From: CAIVAT01 sp964355945
Lineage (GTDB): Bacteria > Bacteroidota > Bacteroidia > Bacteroidales > FEN-979
Length of the DNA stretch: 64,000 nt
Reading direction: 5' to 3'
Assembly: GCA_964355945.1 (NCBI GenBank)
Contig: CAYHGE010000004.1
Location: 25,300-89,299, forward strand
Within the stretch, counting starts at the first letter, position 1. The number at the start of each line of letters is the position of its first letter. Below, one piece after another: positions 1 to 9,230 of this stretch. The position numbers and the translations under genes were made by a program. The notes below the pieces were generated by a model that was given only the letters and a program-made list of their open reading frames with translations, made no database searches and was not told the origin of the DNA.

Positions 1-1467
1 GGCCATGACTACAGTACTATTTTAACTTTGTTTGTTATCCTGTTCATCACCCTCCTGGCATTTGGTTTTGCGAAAAGCACATTGAGCTACCAGCAAAAAC
101 TGGCTGCCGACCCTTTTTCAAACTGGATTAACCTAAACTATCACGCAGGTACCAGAGATTCTCTTCGTTCGCTGCATGAACAGATATTAAACCCCAAATT
201 CAGGAAAGAATATCACATCAGGGGATCCTATTTTTACAACAAAGGGATGGTTCCGATACTGGGGGCCATCGGGAGAACCAGGTGTGTTCAATACGAAGCG
301 CGTACAGTCGAACCAACAAGCGGTATCGTACATGACCTGTTAAAAACCGGCGTGTGTGCAAAGTACTTTCCTGATTCCGTTGAAAATGTATTTGAATGGA
401 ATCCCAACGGGGTGATCATCTCCAGAAAACTGGCTGATGATACAGGCCTGGACCTAAGGTCATTATCATTTATCCGGATCCTGTCACCGGCAGACGACCC
501 GGTTCCCATTCCGGTGCTGGCAGTGGTCAATGAACTGCCCGACATGGCAGACATCATCTATACCAACCTTTTCTATTGTAAAACCATGAATCCAGGATTT
601 TATGACCGGGAAAACGCATATTACCGTTTATTTATTGAGGACATTGATACGGCCGGAATTCTCCTGGTTCTTAAAGAATTATATGTTGCCCTTGAAATCC
701 GGGACCCTTCCACGGTTCAGACAGCCATCCTGGAAACGGGAAACAGGTCGGTTCTCAATTGGAAAATTGAAATCGGGAAGCAGGAGAAAAATCTGTCACT
801 GCAAAGCACAAATGAACGTATTGCCCGCATGAAGTCATTGAAAGGACATCAATACGGCCAGTATTTTGAGTTGTCAAAAGATAGTATCTGTGATAATTCT
901 TCATTCTTTCATGATTTTCTGGCGATTGAGTTCAACGATTTGGAAAAAATAAGGACATTCTCAACATACCTTAAGGCAAACCTCGGCTTACAGCTTAACA
1001 TGGAAGTACTGACGGCAAGGGAAAATTACCTTTACACCGGGAACGTGGCAATGGGCGTAATCACACTGTTAATGTTGCTTTCCATCTTTTCGGTATCGAT
1101 CTATATTTCCGGGGTTATCCGGAAACATCTGCTGACCATAAAGAAAAACCTTGGAACCTTCCTCGCTTTCGGGGTGAATAGTTCTGCTTTAACCTGGTTA
1201 TACACCGGTGTCACACTGAAAATTTTCGTGATGGCTTTGTTTCCGGCATTCCTGGTAGCAGATGTATGCGGGGAACTTTTCGAAAAGCACCTTCTTGGCA
1301 AATTTCTGGCATTGGACCCGGCTCAGAATTATTTTTCCCTGACAAATTCCTGGGTTGCAATCCTCCTGTTCATTATTTTATCTGTAGCCCTTTTCAGAAC
1401 ATTCATCTCTGTAAGAAAAATTTTAAAACATACACCCGGAGATCTGATATATGAACGAGATGTGTGA
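1..1467 (+). CDS. FtsX/MacB-type ABC transporter permease, 5' partial
   Basis: The frame is open to the window edge, so the gene begins upstream; 488 residues are visible. The layout is that of a MacB/FtsX permease: one membrane segment at the very start, about 320 extracytoplasmic residues, then three hydrophobic segments near residues 345-370, 390-420 and 450-470 of the visible part, with a short basic C-terminus. Permeases of this family work with a cytoplasmic ATPase in lipoprotein or peptide export, or in mechanotransmission; no ATPase gene is visible and it may lie upstream. The next gene overlaps its 3' end by 17 bases, so the two are probably translated together. The family assignment rests on topology and the C-terminal FtsX-like block; the substrate is unknown. 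Confidence 0.7.
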   Translation, partial: GHDYSTILTLFVILFITLLAFGFAKSTLSYQQKLAADPFSNWINLNYHAGTRDSLRSLHEQILNPKFRKEYHIRGSYFYNKGMVPILGAIGRTRCVQYEARTVEPTSGIVHDLLKTGVCAKYFPDSVENVFEWNPNGVIISRKLADDTGLDLRSLSFIRILSPADDPVPIPVLAVVNELPDMADIIYTNLFYCKTMNPGFYDRENAYYRLFIEDIDTAGILLVLKELYVALEIRDPSTVQTAILETGNRSVLNWKIEIGKQEKNLSLQSTNERIARMKSLKGHQYGQYFELSKDSICDNSSFFHDFLAIEFNDLEKIRTFSTYLKANLGLQLNMEVLTARENYLYTGNVAMGVITLLMLLSIFSVSIYISGVIRKHLLTIKKNLGTFLAFGVNSSALTWLYTGVTLKIFVMALFPAFLVADVCGELFEKHLLGKFLALDPAQNYFSLTNSWVAILLFIILSVALFRTFISVRKILKHTPGDLIYERDV

Positions 1468-2509
1468 TATTTCTCTTCACGTTGCCGTAAAACGGAAGTC
1501 GTGCCGTGTGATTCTCCTTATCTCACAGTTGGTTATTGGCGTCATACTGGCAATCTCCTGCGTGAACGGGTCGGTTGAGCACATCAGAGACACCAGGCTG
1601 GTCATCCTGCAGCCGATACCTGTGGCAGATGACAGGCTTGACGAGAATTTCATGGCCATGCTGGAGTTGCTATATCCGCATCAATGCCATGATACAGCCT
1701 TTATCCAGGATAAAATCATTCTGGAAAGAATAGATTTACCCGTGCCCTATAAACGGGAATTCACAACACATCCTGGTCAGTTCGAGGCTTTTATTACCCG
1801 CAACAACCCCGAAAAACAGCGGGAGTTGCGTACGAATCTCTTCTATAACAGCAACAACTCATTTGAAAACTATCCCGACAGGCAATTCTTCTCTGATCCA
1901 CCTGGCAGTGAGATGAGCCTGTCGAACACCATTGGGAATTATCTGCTGATACATGGCAGAGGTGCGTTGGTTTACCTCATAACCAGCGACTCAACATGCC
2001 GGAATTATCAAATTTCCGGGGTTCAATGGAAAGTAGATCATGATTTCGCAAGGCTGAATTGCCGGATCGTGGAGGATTTAAAAAACATAGACAAAGCGGA
2101 GTTGCTACAAACCACGGTTATCCTGATTGCAGTTCCACCGGAAAATTCGGAAACTACAGTGCAATCCGAAACCTTGTCCGGGGAAATTCAAAGATCTTAC
2201 ACCGCAGGTTCCTCAAATTGCCCGCCGGACTCGGCAGTTGACCGTATCAACAGGGAACGCACCGCAATCATACTTGCGTTTCGGAATTTGTTGTACTATA
2301 TTGCAACGACCAAGGATGCTGATTTGAAAACCAAATACAGGGAAGATGCCATGGCTGAAATACAAAAGATACCCAAAGTGAAAATTGAAGGCATCCCTGA
2401 CAAAGACCTTCCCGGGTTTTTGTATGGAGGGTTCGCTAAAACAGTGAGGGTATTGCCGGTGGAGAATGGCTGCAGGATTATTACCGGGGTCCGGATCAGC
2501 GACTGGTGA
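1451..2509 (+). CDS. membrane-anchored extracytoplasmic protein, unknown function
   Basis: 352 residues. A basic N-terminus (VKRKSCR) is followed by one hydrophobic segment (about residues 19-40), which is either a signal anchor or a signal peptide. The remainder is hydrophilic and predicted extracytoplasmic. I recognise no family. The start at 1451 overlaps the permease gene by 17 bases; an internal ATG at 1460 is an alternative. The tight coupling suggests a partner of the permease, for example a periplasmic adaptor, but that is inference. It converges with the CHAT gene, with 14 bases between the stop codons and no clear terminator hairpin. Confidence 0.6.
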   Translation: MNEMCDISLHVAVKRKSCRVILLISQLVIGVILAISCVNGSVEHIRDTRLVILQPIPVADDRLDENFMAMLELLYPHQCHDTAFIQDKIILERIDLPVPYKREFTTHPGQFEAFITRNNPEKQRELRTNLFYNSNNSFENYPDRQFFSDPPGSEMSLSNTIGNYLLIHGRGALVYLITSDSTCRNYQISGVQWKVDHDFARLNCRIVEDLKNIDKAELLQTTVILIAVPPENSETTVQSETLSGEIQRSYTAGSSNCPPDSAVDRINRERTAIILAFRNLLYYIATTKDADLKTKYREDAMAEIQKIPKVKIEGIPDKDLPGFLYGGFAKTVRVLPVENGCRIITGVRISDW

Positions 2510-2523
2510 AAGAATTTGACTTG

Positions 2524-5349
2524 CTACCCAACCAGCACAAACCCTCCCCAATAATAGGGATTCGGATATTTGGCTCTCATTTCGGCCATGGCCAGGTTGA
2601 ATGATCTTCTGACATCATGGGTGGGACCGGCAAGTAGATGCCGGTATAAAAAGATATAAAACTCCGTATATTGAACTTTCCACAATGTCAGGATGACGAA
2701 TTGAACACCTGCCTTTTTGAAGGCGGATGCCAGTCCGTATGACTCACCATTGCGGACTGCACCCAGCGCGGTTTCACATGCATGTACCGTGACCAGGAAT
2801 GTGTGGTCCAGTTTCAGGTTTGAAATGTCATAAGCGGTAATGGCTCCGCGTTCCCCGGAGCTTACTTTCTCTGAATGGAGGAAAAAGTTATAATCCGATG
2901 CGATCAGACCGGAGCGAAGCAATGGGTTCGTGTGTGAGTTGATGTCGCGGATAGAAAAATCGCCGGTCTCCATCAGGTCATAGTTCCGGAGCTCGTCATT
3001 GAAAAAATAGCCATGCGTGAGAAAATGGATCGCTGCGGGTGAACGCTGATCACAGAGCTTGTGAATGTTGCCCATATCCAGCCGGGAGTTAATTTCCGGC
3101 ATGACTCCGGCTGCCCGGAATATTTCTGATATCTCACCTATCTCCTGTTCTGCTCCGGCAATATTACGAATGGAAGAGAGGGTTGAACGATCCGACGGGT
3201 CATTAATATTACCGGCCGGATGGGGAGTTCCAAAATCGATCCCTCCGAACAGTGCCATATTCTCAACCGTAATTGCTGATGACTTTGATTTCAAATCCCT
3301 CAGACTGTGCAACTGGATCAGGTCAAATTTGTCTGTGAGGCATAGATTTTTCTCCGGCAGGAGGGCGTGAAATGGCACCAGGTTCAGCAATCCGTCAACG
3401 GTAAACCAGATTTGGCGGGTGTATTCCAGATAACCCATGACAGGCCGGAATAACAGGTCATACAGCTTGCCGAGTGCGGCAACCATCGGATATTCGACGG
3501 TGATCCGGAAAGAATCTCCCTCCCGGTAATCGCGAACGATAAAGAACGGAAGCATGTCACGCAACTGATTGTCTGAAACCTCCAGCTGACAAAAAACCGG
3601 ATGTTCCATCCCTGGTTTGAACAGAAAGGCGGCATAGCCGGAATTATCTCCCTCTATACCATCAAGGTGTTCATACCTGAAAAAAACGATGGCACCTTCA
3701 TCCTCATCCAACCTTCCCTGGATGACTCTCCAGTCAACATCAAGCAAATCATTAATCCGCTGAAAATACCCGGATCCACTTTTTATTTTTTGCTCCAGAG
3801 ACTCCACCTCCGACTTGATTTTTTCAGCGGACCGGCTGTTCCCGGAGGGCTCCCTGACCATCATTTCCTTTACCTTTTGCCTGTATTGCAAAAGTAAATC
3901 GGGGTCATGGAATTCAGCATTGCATAGCTGTTCGCCCAATACGACATTTTGCGTAAAAGAGAGGTTTTTTGTTTTTAAATATAATCTCACAAAATGCGAC
4001 TCCAGGCGATCCCTTTCACCGGTCAGTTTACGCGAAGCCGTCAGCACCAGATTAGCCAGAAGATTGAGCAGATCCGTATAATAGAGGTGTGCCCTGTTGC
4101 CGGAGAAGACAATACTTCGGAACAGCTCATGTTCCATGATGAATACCCGTTGCACTATTCTGCCAACAGCTTCAAAACAGCCCAGCTCGCTATACACCCT
4201 GGCGATTTTAATATACCTGGTAATTGAATCCATGGATTTTTCATCCCCCTGCAAAAGTGTTTCAATTTCTTCAAGCAGTGCCGGTATCTGATCAACATGC
4301 CAGGTTTCACGGGCATGTTGAAGGTAAAGGCAAAGATTAAAAAGATGGGTGATGAGTTCATGCCTGTTCTCTGTTTTCCTGGAATAATCGATGAGCCTCG
4401 ATTGCAGGCTGATGGCTGAACCGACATGCCCTCTTCGCAACTCAACGTAGCTTTGCAGATTGAGTATATTCCGGTCCGTTTCGCGCTCCATGTTTTCACA
4501 CCGGAACTCCATGATCCAGTCGAGATGTTCACTATGTTCAGGGATTCCGGCAGAAAATTCAGTCAGTTCTGCCTGGGCCAGCATTAAATTGACAGAGTCA
4601 CACTCTGTTTGGGTAGCTGTTCTCCTGTCGATTGATGCCAGGATTCTCTTTGCAGAAGGAACATCGTAAAGCATGATATACACCTGGGCTATGCTGCTTA
4701 ATGCAGAAATCCGGATGCTGTTGAAGCCTGGCAGCTGGTTGTTGCTGATTTCTCCAACCACAAGGTGGTACTTTTCCAGGGCAAGTGAATATTGTCCGGC
4801 CTCATAATGGGCTGATGCCAGGTTATTCAGGATTTCCAGGGGCCAGTCGGGCGGATAATCCTCCATTGTTTGCAGTTCCCGGTAAGCATTTTCGTAATAC
4901 CTGATCGCCTCTGCATGCTGTCCGGCATAAAGATAAACATCTGCCAGGTATTTGGTTGTTTTGTTCCTGACAACCTCGTCAAGCCAAGGCGTTTGCAGGG
5001 TTCCAAGAAGAAGTTCAATCGCCCTTGAATACTTTCCGGTTTTTGCGAGCGTGAGTGCTTTTTTAGCTGAAGCCAGTTTACCCAGGTCGGTTTCGCCAAC
5101 ACTATTCTCAACGAGGATAAAACAATCAACGGATTTAGGGTATTCCTCCAATGCAAACAGTATGTTTCCAAGCCGGATAAGGTATTCCGGCATTTCCGGA
5201 TCCTTGAGAATTAACCTTGCGGCAGCATCTGCTTCCAGGTAAGCAGCCAGGGCTGCCGTCAGAGCAGGTTGTATTTCTTCGGAACCGAGGTGGTACTCAG
5301 CAAGCTCAATGTTGTTTTTAAAGTGGGTCTGCTTTGGGTCATTCATCAT
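2524..5349 (-). CDS. TPR-CHAT protein (caspase-like protease)
   Basis: 941 residues from the ATG at 5349 (a TTG at 5361 directly abuts the upstream stop and is less likely). Residues about 20-340 are helical repeats of TPR type (YFKSVDCF-, YSRAIELL- and YSLALEKYHLV-like units). A helical linker follows, and the last ~300 residues are a CHAT domain, a clan CD caspase-like peptidase fold. The expected catalytic pair is present: His in THGYF (about residue 779) and Cys in HACETALG (about 858), the latter matching the family SACETGLG-type motif, followed by the usual GLASAFKKAG block and C-terminal WGGF. There is no signal peptide, so it is probably cytoplasmic. It is the last gene of a four-gene operon, 12 bases after the lipoprotein stop. 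The substrate is unknown; CHAT proteases in other systems cleave specific partners after activation. Confidence 0.88.
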   Translation of the reverse strand: MMNDPKQTHFKNNIELAEYHLGSEEIQPALTAALAAYLEADAAARLILKDPEMPEYLIRLGNILFALEEYPKSVDCFILVENSVGETDLGKLASAKKALTLAKTGKYSRAIELLLGTLQTPWLDEVVRNKTTKYLADVYLYAGQHAEAIRYYENAYRELQTMEDYPPDWPLEILNNLASAHYEAGQYSLALEKYHLVVGEISNNQLPGFNSIRISALSSIAQVYIMLYDVPSAKRILASIDRRTATQTECDSVNLMLAQAELTEFSAGIPEHSEHLDWIMEFRCENMERETDRNILNLQSYVELRRGHVGSAISLQSRLIDYSRKTENRHELITHLFNLCLYLQHARETWHVDQIPALLEEIETLLQGDEKSMDSITRYIKIARVYSELGCFEAVGRIVQRVFIMEHELFRSIVFSGNRAHLYYTDLLNLLANLVLTASRKLTGERDRLESHFVRLYLKTKNLSFTQNVVLGEQLCNAEFHDPDLLLQYRQKVKEMMVREPSGNSRSAEKIKSEVESLEQKIKSGSGYFQRINDLLDVDWRVIQGRLDEDEGAIVFFRYEHLDGIEGDNSGYAAFLFKPGMEHPVFCQLEVSDNQLRDMLPFFIVRDYREGDSFRITVEYPMVAALGKLYDLLFRPVMGYLEYTRQIWFTVDGLLNLVPFHALLPEKNLCLTDKFDLIQLHSLRDLKSKSSAITVENMALFGGIDFGTPHPAGNINDPSDRSTLSSIRNIAGAEQEIGEISEIFRAAGVMPEINSRLDMGNIHKLCDQRSPAAIHFLTHGYFFNDELRNYDLMETGDFSIRDINSHTNPLLRSGLIASDYNFFLHSEKVSSGERGAITAYDISNLKLDHTFLVTVHACETALGAVRNGESYGLASAFKKAGVQFVILTLWKVQYTEFYIFLYRHLLAGPTHDVRRSFNLAMAEMRAKYPNPYYWGGFVLVG

Positions 5350-5361
5350 ATTTCGAAGCAA

Positions 5362-6645
5362 TCAATGGATGAACAGGGTCCAGGCCTTTTTATTCACCTT
5401 GAAATTCCAGTGAATTGCTTCGGGCCCGGGTTTGGCAGAGATAATATTTCGCATGAAATCATTGCGGATTATTCTTCCCATGCCCGCTTTCTGAATTTTC
5501 GAAGTAAGGTTTACACCACCGCAGGAATAGAGGTATTGTGTGCATTGCCGGTCGTTTTCCCGGTAGTCAACACGGTTCACCATGCTTTTGCCTGCAAGTG
5601 CCGGTTGAAACAGTACCGTATCTGTTTTATAGTTGTTGAGAATCTGGTCATAAAAGGTAATGTCAGTTACCAGATTGCTCTCAGAGAGTGCCTTTGAAAT
5701 GGCGAAAATCCGGAATGCATTTGCAAGGGTATCATAGATGGGATATAACTTTGCGATATCTTTGTAGTTCTTGTTGAACCCCTGGGTGAATTTTTTGGCC
5801 ATGGGATCTTCTTTCCCGGTACCCTTAAACTCGGTTTTTGAGTTGTATTCGGCCTCTGTTACCAATACAACCGGTAATTTGTACAAGATATAGAGGTTGT
5901 CGGAATTTTGAAAAAATGCTTTTCCTGCGGTGAATTCAAAACGGTTTAAGGGTGATCCAAATTTAACCGGCTTTCCTTTCTTCACAGCCTCTGTGACCAG
6001 ATCCCTCCGCATCTGAGCCATACTTTTAACCCCGCCTGCTGCTTCGATATTCACACTGCCATTGGTAATGTCCTTTAAAAAATAGTCGGCATTTACCATG
6101 ACGGATGCCAGGTGTGTGGTGGATGGGATGCCAAACACTTTTACCGACTGCGGCTCCCCGCAAATACGCGCCCACTCATCCTCCTTTGAAACGGTATCGG
6201 TGCTGTTATTCTTGCTTTCCAGCACATCGAGCCGGTTCCATATATTGATATCGGGGTCAATGGTACAGGAGAGATCCTCGTAATAGTTCGTATCGCCGCT
6301 TTTTTTTGAATAGTACATATAATTGTACCGGAGGCTGACCACAAAATCGTCAAAATTCAAAGGTGGTTTTTTAACGTCTGCTTCTCCAATTAAAATAAGA
6401 TCCCTGGCTTTTTCGTCCCAGTAAAATCCATAAAGCTGGCTGATTCCGTAAAAACGCTTGATCTCCCTGAGTTCTGTTTCATTCGCGGTTACCAGCTTTT
6501 TTTGCAGTTCCTTCAGGGAAATGGCTTTCAGGTTGTCGCATGAGAGATTTTTCTTGATGCCATCATCCATGCAACTATTGAAGCTCAGCAGGATAATAAT
6601 CACCACCATCAGGTTGATGATCAGGCTTGTTCTGTTTGTTTTCAC
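5362..6645 (-). CDS. lipoprotein, unknown function (CHAT operon)
   Basis: 427 residues. The N-terminus is a lipoprotein signal peptide: basic start, hydrophobic core and lipobox SFNSC with the acylated Cys at about residue 25, followed by MDD. The mature part is soluble-looking and has no domain I recognise; it contains a segment around FGSPLNRFEFTAG and several Lys/Tyr-rich stretches. It lies 36 bases after the zf-HC2 gene and 12 bases before the CHAT gene, so it belongs to the same transcript. A lipoprotein between an anti-sigma-like protein and a cytoplasmic protease is unusual and could be an envelope sensor or a target of the system; this is inference. Confidence 0.7.
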   Translation of the reverse strand: MKTNRTSLIINLMVVIIILLSFNSCMDDGIKKNLSCDNLKAISLKELQKKLVTANETELREIKRFYGISQLYGFYWDEKARDLILIGEADVKKPPLNFDDFVVSLRYNYMYYSKKSGDTNYYEDLSCTIDPDINIWNRLDVLESKNNSTDTVSKEDEWARICGEPQSVKVFGIPSTTHLASVMVNADYFLKDITNGSVNIEAAGGVKSMAQMRRDLVTEAVKKGKPVKFGSPLNRFEFTAGKAFFQNSDNLYILYKLPVVLVTEAEYNSKTEFKGTGKEDPMAKKFTQGFNKNYKDIAKLYPIYDTLANAFRIFAISKALSESNLVTDITFYDQILNNYKTDTVLFQPALAGKSMVNRVDYRENDRQCTQYLYSCGGVNLTSKIQKAGMGRIIRNDFMRNIISAKPGPEAIHWNFKVNKKAWTLFIH

Positions 6646-6681
6646 TTGCTTGAAGTTTTGAGTCCTTATGTAATGTTCCTG

Positions 6682-7461
6682 TTATTCGACTGGCTGATCA
6701 TGAATAAACACATACAAGTCGAGATTTTTTTCTTCTTTTAAATGATCTTCATCTCCTGGATCATTCATCTTCTCAATAGCGATCTCAAATTTCGCAATTG
6801 CACTGCTGCCTGCTCCTTCAAATGTTGCAAACAACAGATAGGGGATTTCATTGGTTGCCATGGTAATTTTTTGCCCGACCAGCGACTGATAATCTTCTTT
6901 ATCGTATATAAGATAGAAACACACTCCCGTAAATTCCATGACGAAATCTTCAAGATTCCATTGCATATTGGAGGCGAGATGTAACCTGACTTGATCCGCA
7001 TTAATCAGGTGGAGTTTCTCCGGGTTCACTTTCCTGTCGTCCATCCCGAGAAAATTGATACTGGCTACCGGAATCAGCCGCTCCTGCAAGGTTGTCAGGA
7101 ATTTCAACTCTTCAATAACTTCTAAAACCCGATCCCTCATTTCACCTCCCATGATGACTGCCTGGTCGAGTAAATCATGAATTTGCTTATTAAAAAATCC
7201 GCTCACCGGCGTTATGGATACTCCTCCTCCGGCGTTCGGTTTCACTGGAATCTTCTCCGGTTCTTCAGCCATTGGTGCAGGTGGAAACAGCATTTCCATC
7301 ACCTCTTCATGATTTTTTATCAGGTGGTCGTGCGAATGAAGTATCTTCAGGCAATGATTACAACTTCCCAGGTGATCGGCAATCTGATCAAACACCGCAT
7401 CATCAGTGATTTTTCCGCGAGCATAATCAAGAAGCGTTAAAATATCAATATGGTTGCTCAT
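6682..7461 (-). CDS. zf-HC2 (anti-sigma-type) zinc-finger protein
   Basis: 259 residues. The first 45 residues resemble the zinc-binding anti-sigma domain: His30, Cys34 and Cys37 form the H-x3-C-x2-C signature (DHLGSCNHC) after a helix of type LLDYARGKI. No membrane segment follows, unlike most membrane-bound ECF anti-sigma factors, so it should be cytoplasmic. The C-terminal ~150 residues are a beta-rich unknown domain. Known zf-HC2 proteins bind and inhibit a partner sigma factor encoded next to them; here the upstream neighbour (57 bases away) has weak sigma-like segments. It is the second gene of the CHAT operon. Confidence 0.72.
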   Translation of the reverse strand: MSNHIDILTLLDYARGKITDDAVFDQIADHLGSCNHCLKILHSHDHLIKNHEEVMEMLFPPAPMAEEPEKIPVKPNAGGGVSITPVSGFFNKQIHDLLDQAVIMGGEMRDRVLEVIEELKFLTTLQERLIPVASINFLGMDDRKVNPEKLHLINADQVRLHLASNMQWNLEDFVMEFTGVCFYLIYDKEDYQSLVGQKITMATNEIPYLLFATFEGAGSSAIAKFEIAIEKMNDPGDEDHLKEEKNLDLYVFIHDQPVE

Positions 7462-7518
7462 GACATTTGATTGACGGGTTCAGATATATAATTATGACAC
7501 ACAACAACTCTCCACTTT

Positions 7519-8841
7519 TCAGTGAATTTGCTTTTTCAATTCATTTTTTATCCTGGAATTCCAGGTTCCGATAATATGCTGGATCTCTTTAAACCCTCCG
7601 GGTAAAAGGGATTGAACAATCAGGTCCCCAACTTTATGGTTGGGAAAGGCTGTTCTCAATTCATGATAATCGCCTCCCGGGTAGGTTGAGATAACGGAAT
7701 GGTCCAGCTCCTGCTTAAACCCATTGAACTGCGGGGGAACAGACGTGGTGTAATCCCAAAAATCCTTGTGAAATAAGCGACCAGGATGTTGATCCAGTTC
7801 CTGGCAAACCGATTCAATTTTATCAAGAATACCGGCCCAGATTTCGTAGAGTTTGTCGGTTACATTATCCGTCAGAAATGAATCAAGCGTTATTTTTTTT
7901 GTTTCGTTTCCGGTATGAAACATTTGCGTATAGGTGAAAATTAATTTCTGGTGTGGCTTAAAGGTGGTCTTCAAAAACAAACTTAAAGTGATGGTGATAA
8001 AATTCAACATGATGAAAAAAGCGTTATCGTCCTCATCCCTCGTGAACTCAGGCAATCGATTTGGCCGATCGGTGGAATGGCTGCCTGCATTGACATGACC
8101 CTCAACGGGTTGAATAATTCTCCTTCTGTGTTCATCAAAAAACCTTCTCAGGATGACGGTTTTGATAAAGGGTGTAAATTGATGAAAGGGTATATAGTTG
8201 GCAAGAATCTCATTGATTCTTGCCTGGACCCGCAAAAGTACTGTATCCGTTATTGTTTCATCCTGTGTTTTCCTGTTAAGCCAGTGCCGGAGCACATCAT
8301 CAATTTTGCAATTGATTGATTCTGTTATGATAACTGCATTATGATGATCAGCAGGAAACTCTTTTGCCAGGATTGCCAGCTGGTCAAGAGAACAGTTTCG
8401 ATAGACCTTTTCAACAGTGATATTGTCAAAAAAAATGCTGGCATTATCTTGATTCAATTCTTGTCCGGGATTGACCCCGCTAATTATCTGACTATTAAAA
8501 TGTGAAATCCTGTCATGAAGGATTTGCCCAAAAACATTGAACGCTATCGTTGAAAAATGGCTGGTGAAAAGTTCTAGCAGGGCAATCAGCCTTATTATGG
8601 GAATTTTATTCTGAAACCAGTTAATGAGGGCGCTATAACTTTGAAGCATACCGGGGTCGTACAAATCCTCCTGCTCAATAAACTCCCTGAATACCAGATA
8701 CCGGCTTTCACCTGAAAGATGTTTGATTTCATTCAGCTTATCTGCAATGGGTTGACCTTTATCCAGATCCTTTTCACAGATCACATATCCATTGGTTTTC
8801 AAATAATCGTGAAGCGTACCGAATTGAATCAAGGTTCCCAT
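7519..8841 (-). CDS. large protein with possible sigma-70-like segments, first gene of CHAT operon
   Basis: 440 residues, cytoplasmic, no signal peptide. I do not recognise a full-length family. Residues about 190-241 look like sigma region 2: an acidic helix (DETITDTVLLRVQ) followed by a hydrophobic and basic helix ending FFDEHRRR, comparable to the pattern ending in ID-x-x-RRR in sigma factors. Residues about 415-438 (GGFKEIQHIIGTWNSRIK) could be the helix-turn-helix of region 4. The ~165 residues between them and the 180-residue N-terminus are extra compared with ECF sigma factors, which are about 180 residues. A zf-HC2 gene downstream supports the idea. A start at 8841 (MGTLIQ) fits; no clear TAnnTTTG promoter was found upstream, only TACTTTTA at 8966-8959. 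Confidence 0.45.
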   Translation of the reverse strand: MGTLIQFGTLHDYLKTNGYVICEKDLDKGQPIADKLNEIKHLSGESRYLVFREFIEQEDLYDPGMLQSYSALINWFQNKIPIIRLIALLELFTSHFSTIAFNVFGQILHDRISHFNSQIISGVNPGQELNQDNASIFFDNITVEKVYRNCSLDQLAILAKEFPADHHNAVIITESINCKIDDVLRHWLNRKTQDETITDTVLLRVQARINEILANYIPFHQFTPFIKTVILRRFFDEHRRRIIQPVEGHVNAGSHSTDRPNRLPEFTRDEDDNAFFIMLNFITITLSLFLKTTFKPHQKLIFTYTQMFHTGNETKKITLDSFLTDNVTDKLYEIWAGILDKIESVCQELDQHPGRLFHKDFWDYTTSVPPQFNGFKQELDHSVISTYPGGDYHELRTAFPNHKVGDLIVQSLLPGGFKEIQHIIGTWNSRIKNELKKQIH

Positions 8842-9001
8842 ATCAGAGTCAATATATGCTTTTTACAAACTATTGAGACGTTGATCAGCAAAGGAGTATA
8901 CCATCACAATGCTGATGATTCGCAACAATGCAGTGGGTATTCTGGCTTGTATTCCATGTAAAAGTAGTTTTTTCTCACAAAAACTAAAAATAAATATCTA
9001 C

Positions 9002-9026
9002 AGCAGAATGCGCTTCTGCTTTTTTT
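9002..9026 (+). terminator. possible intrinsic terminator without an obvious upstream gene
   Basis: A perfect 7-bp stem (AGCAGAA / TTCTGCT) with a 5-base loop is followed directly by a run of seven T. It faces right, but no rightward gene lies upstream; it could end an antisense or small transcript, or act in the leader of the gene at 9231. The stem is short and AT-rich, so confidence is low. Confidence 0.3.
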
Positions 9027-9216
9027 CCTCCTGAAAATCTCCAAAATCCACATTGAAAATAAACCACTTAGCACTAAGAACACAAAGGAACACTTAGGAT
9101 TATAAAATATTTTTCATTTCTCTGTGAAAAATAGAAATTCAGCTGGTATATACATCAGAGACCGGCTCGAAAATCATTCAACCGGCAGAAATCAACCCAT
9201 TATTTACAACATTTAA

Positions 9217-9226
9217 AAAAGGAGGT
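9217..9226 (+). promoter_or_regulatory. strong Shine-Dalgarno sequence
   Basis: AAAAGGAGGT lies 4 bases before the ATG at 9231. Genes elsewhere in this window start without recognisable Shine-Dalgarno sequences, as is usual in Bacteroidota, so a full anti-SD complement here is exceptional and fixes the start codon. Confidence 0.75.
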
Positions 9227-9230
9227 AAGT

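Larger units (their letters stand above)
8842..9230. other. intergenic region between divergent CHAT operon and small membrane protein
   Basis: 389 bases without a credible gene. It should hold the promoter of the leftward CHAT operon and that of the rightward gene at 9231. A one-mismatch -7 box (TACTTTTA, minus strand, 8959-8966) is the best leftward candidate. A small hairpin followed by T residues lies at 9002-9026. Around 9063-9100 there is a stretch rich in 'cactaagaacacaaagg'-like words, a degenerate repeat type often seen in this phylum; that remark is from general familiarity, not a search. Confidence 0.5.

Noticed and set aside
2510..2523. Terminator between the unknown gene and the CHAT gene
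   Set aside because: Only 14 bases, no hairpin visible.
6682..8841. FecI/FecR-type TonB-linked sigma/anti-sigma pair
   Set aside because: No FecR domain, no membrane helix in the zf-HC2 protein and no TonB receptor gene nearby.
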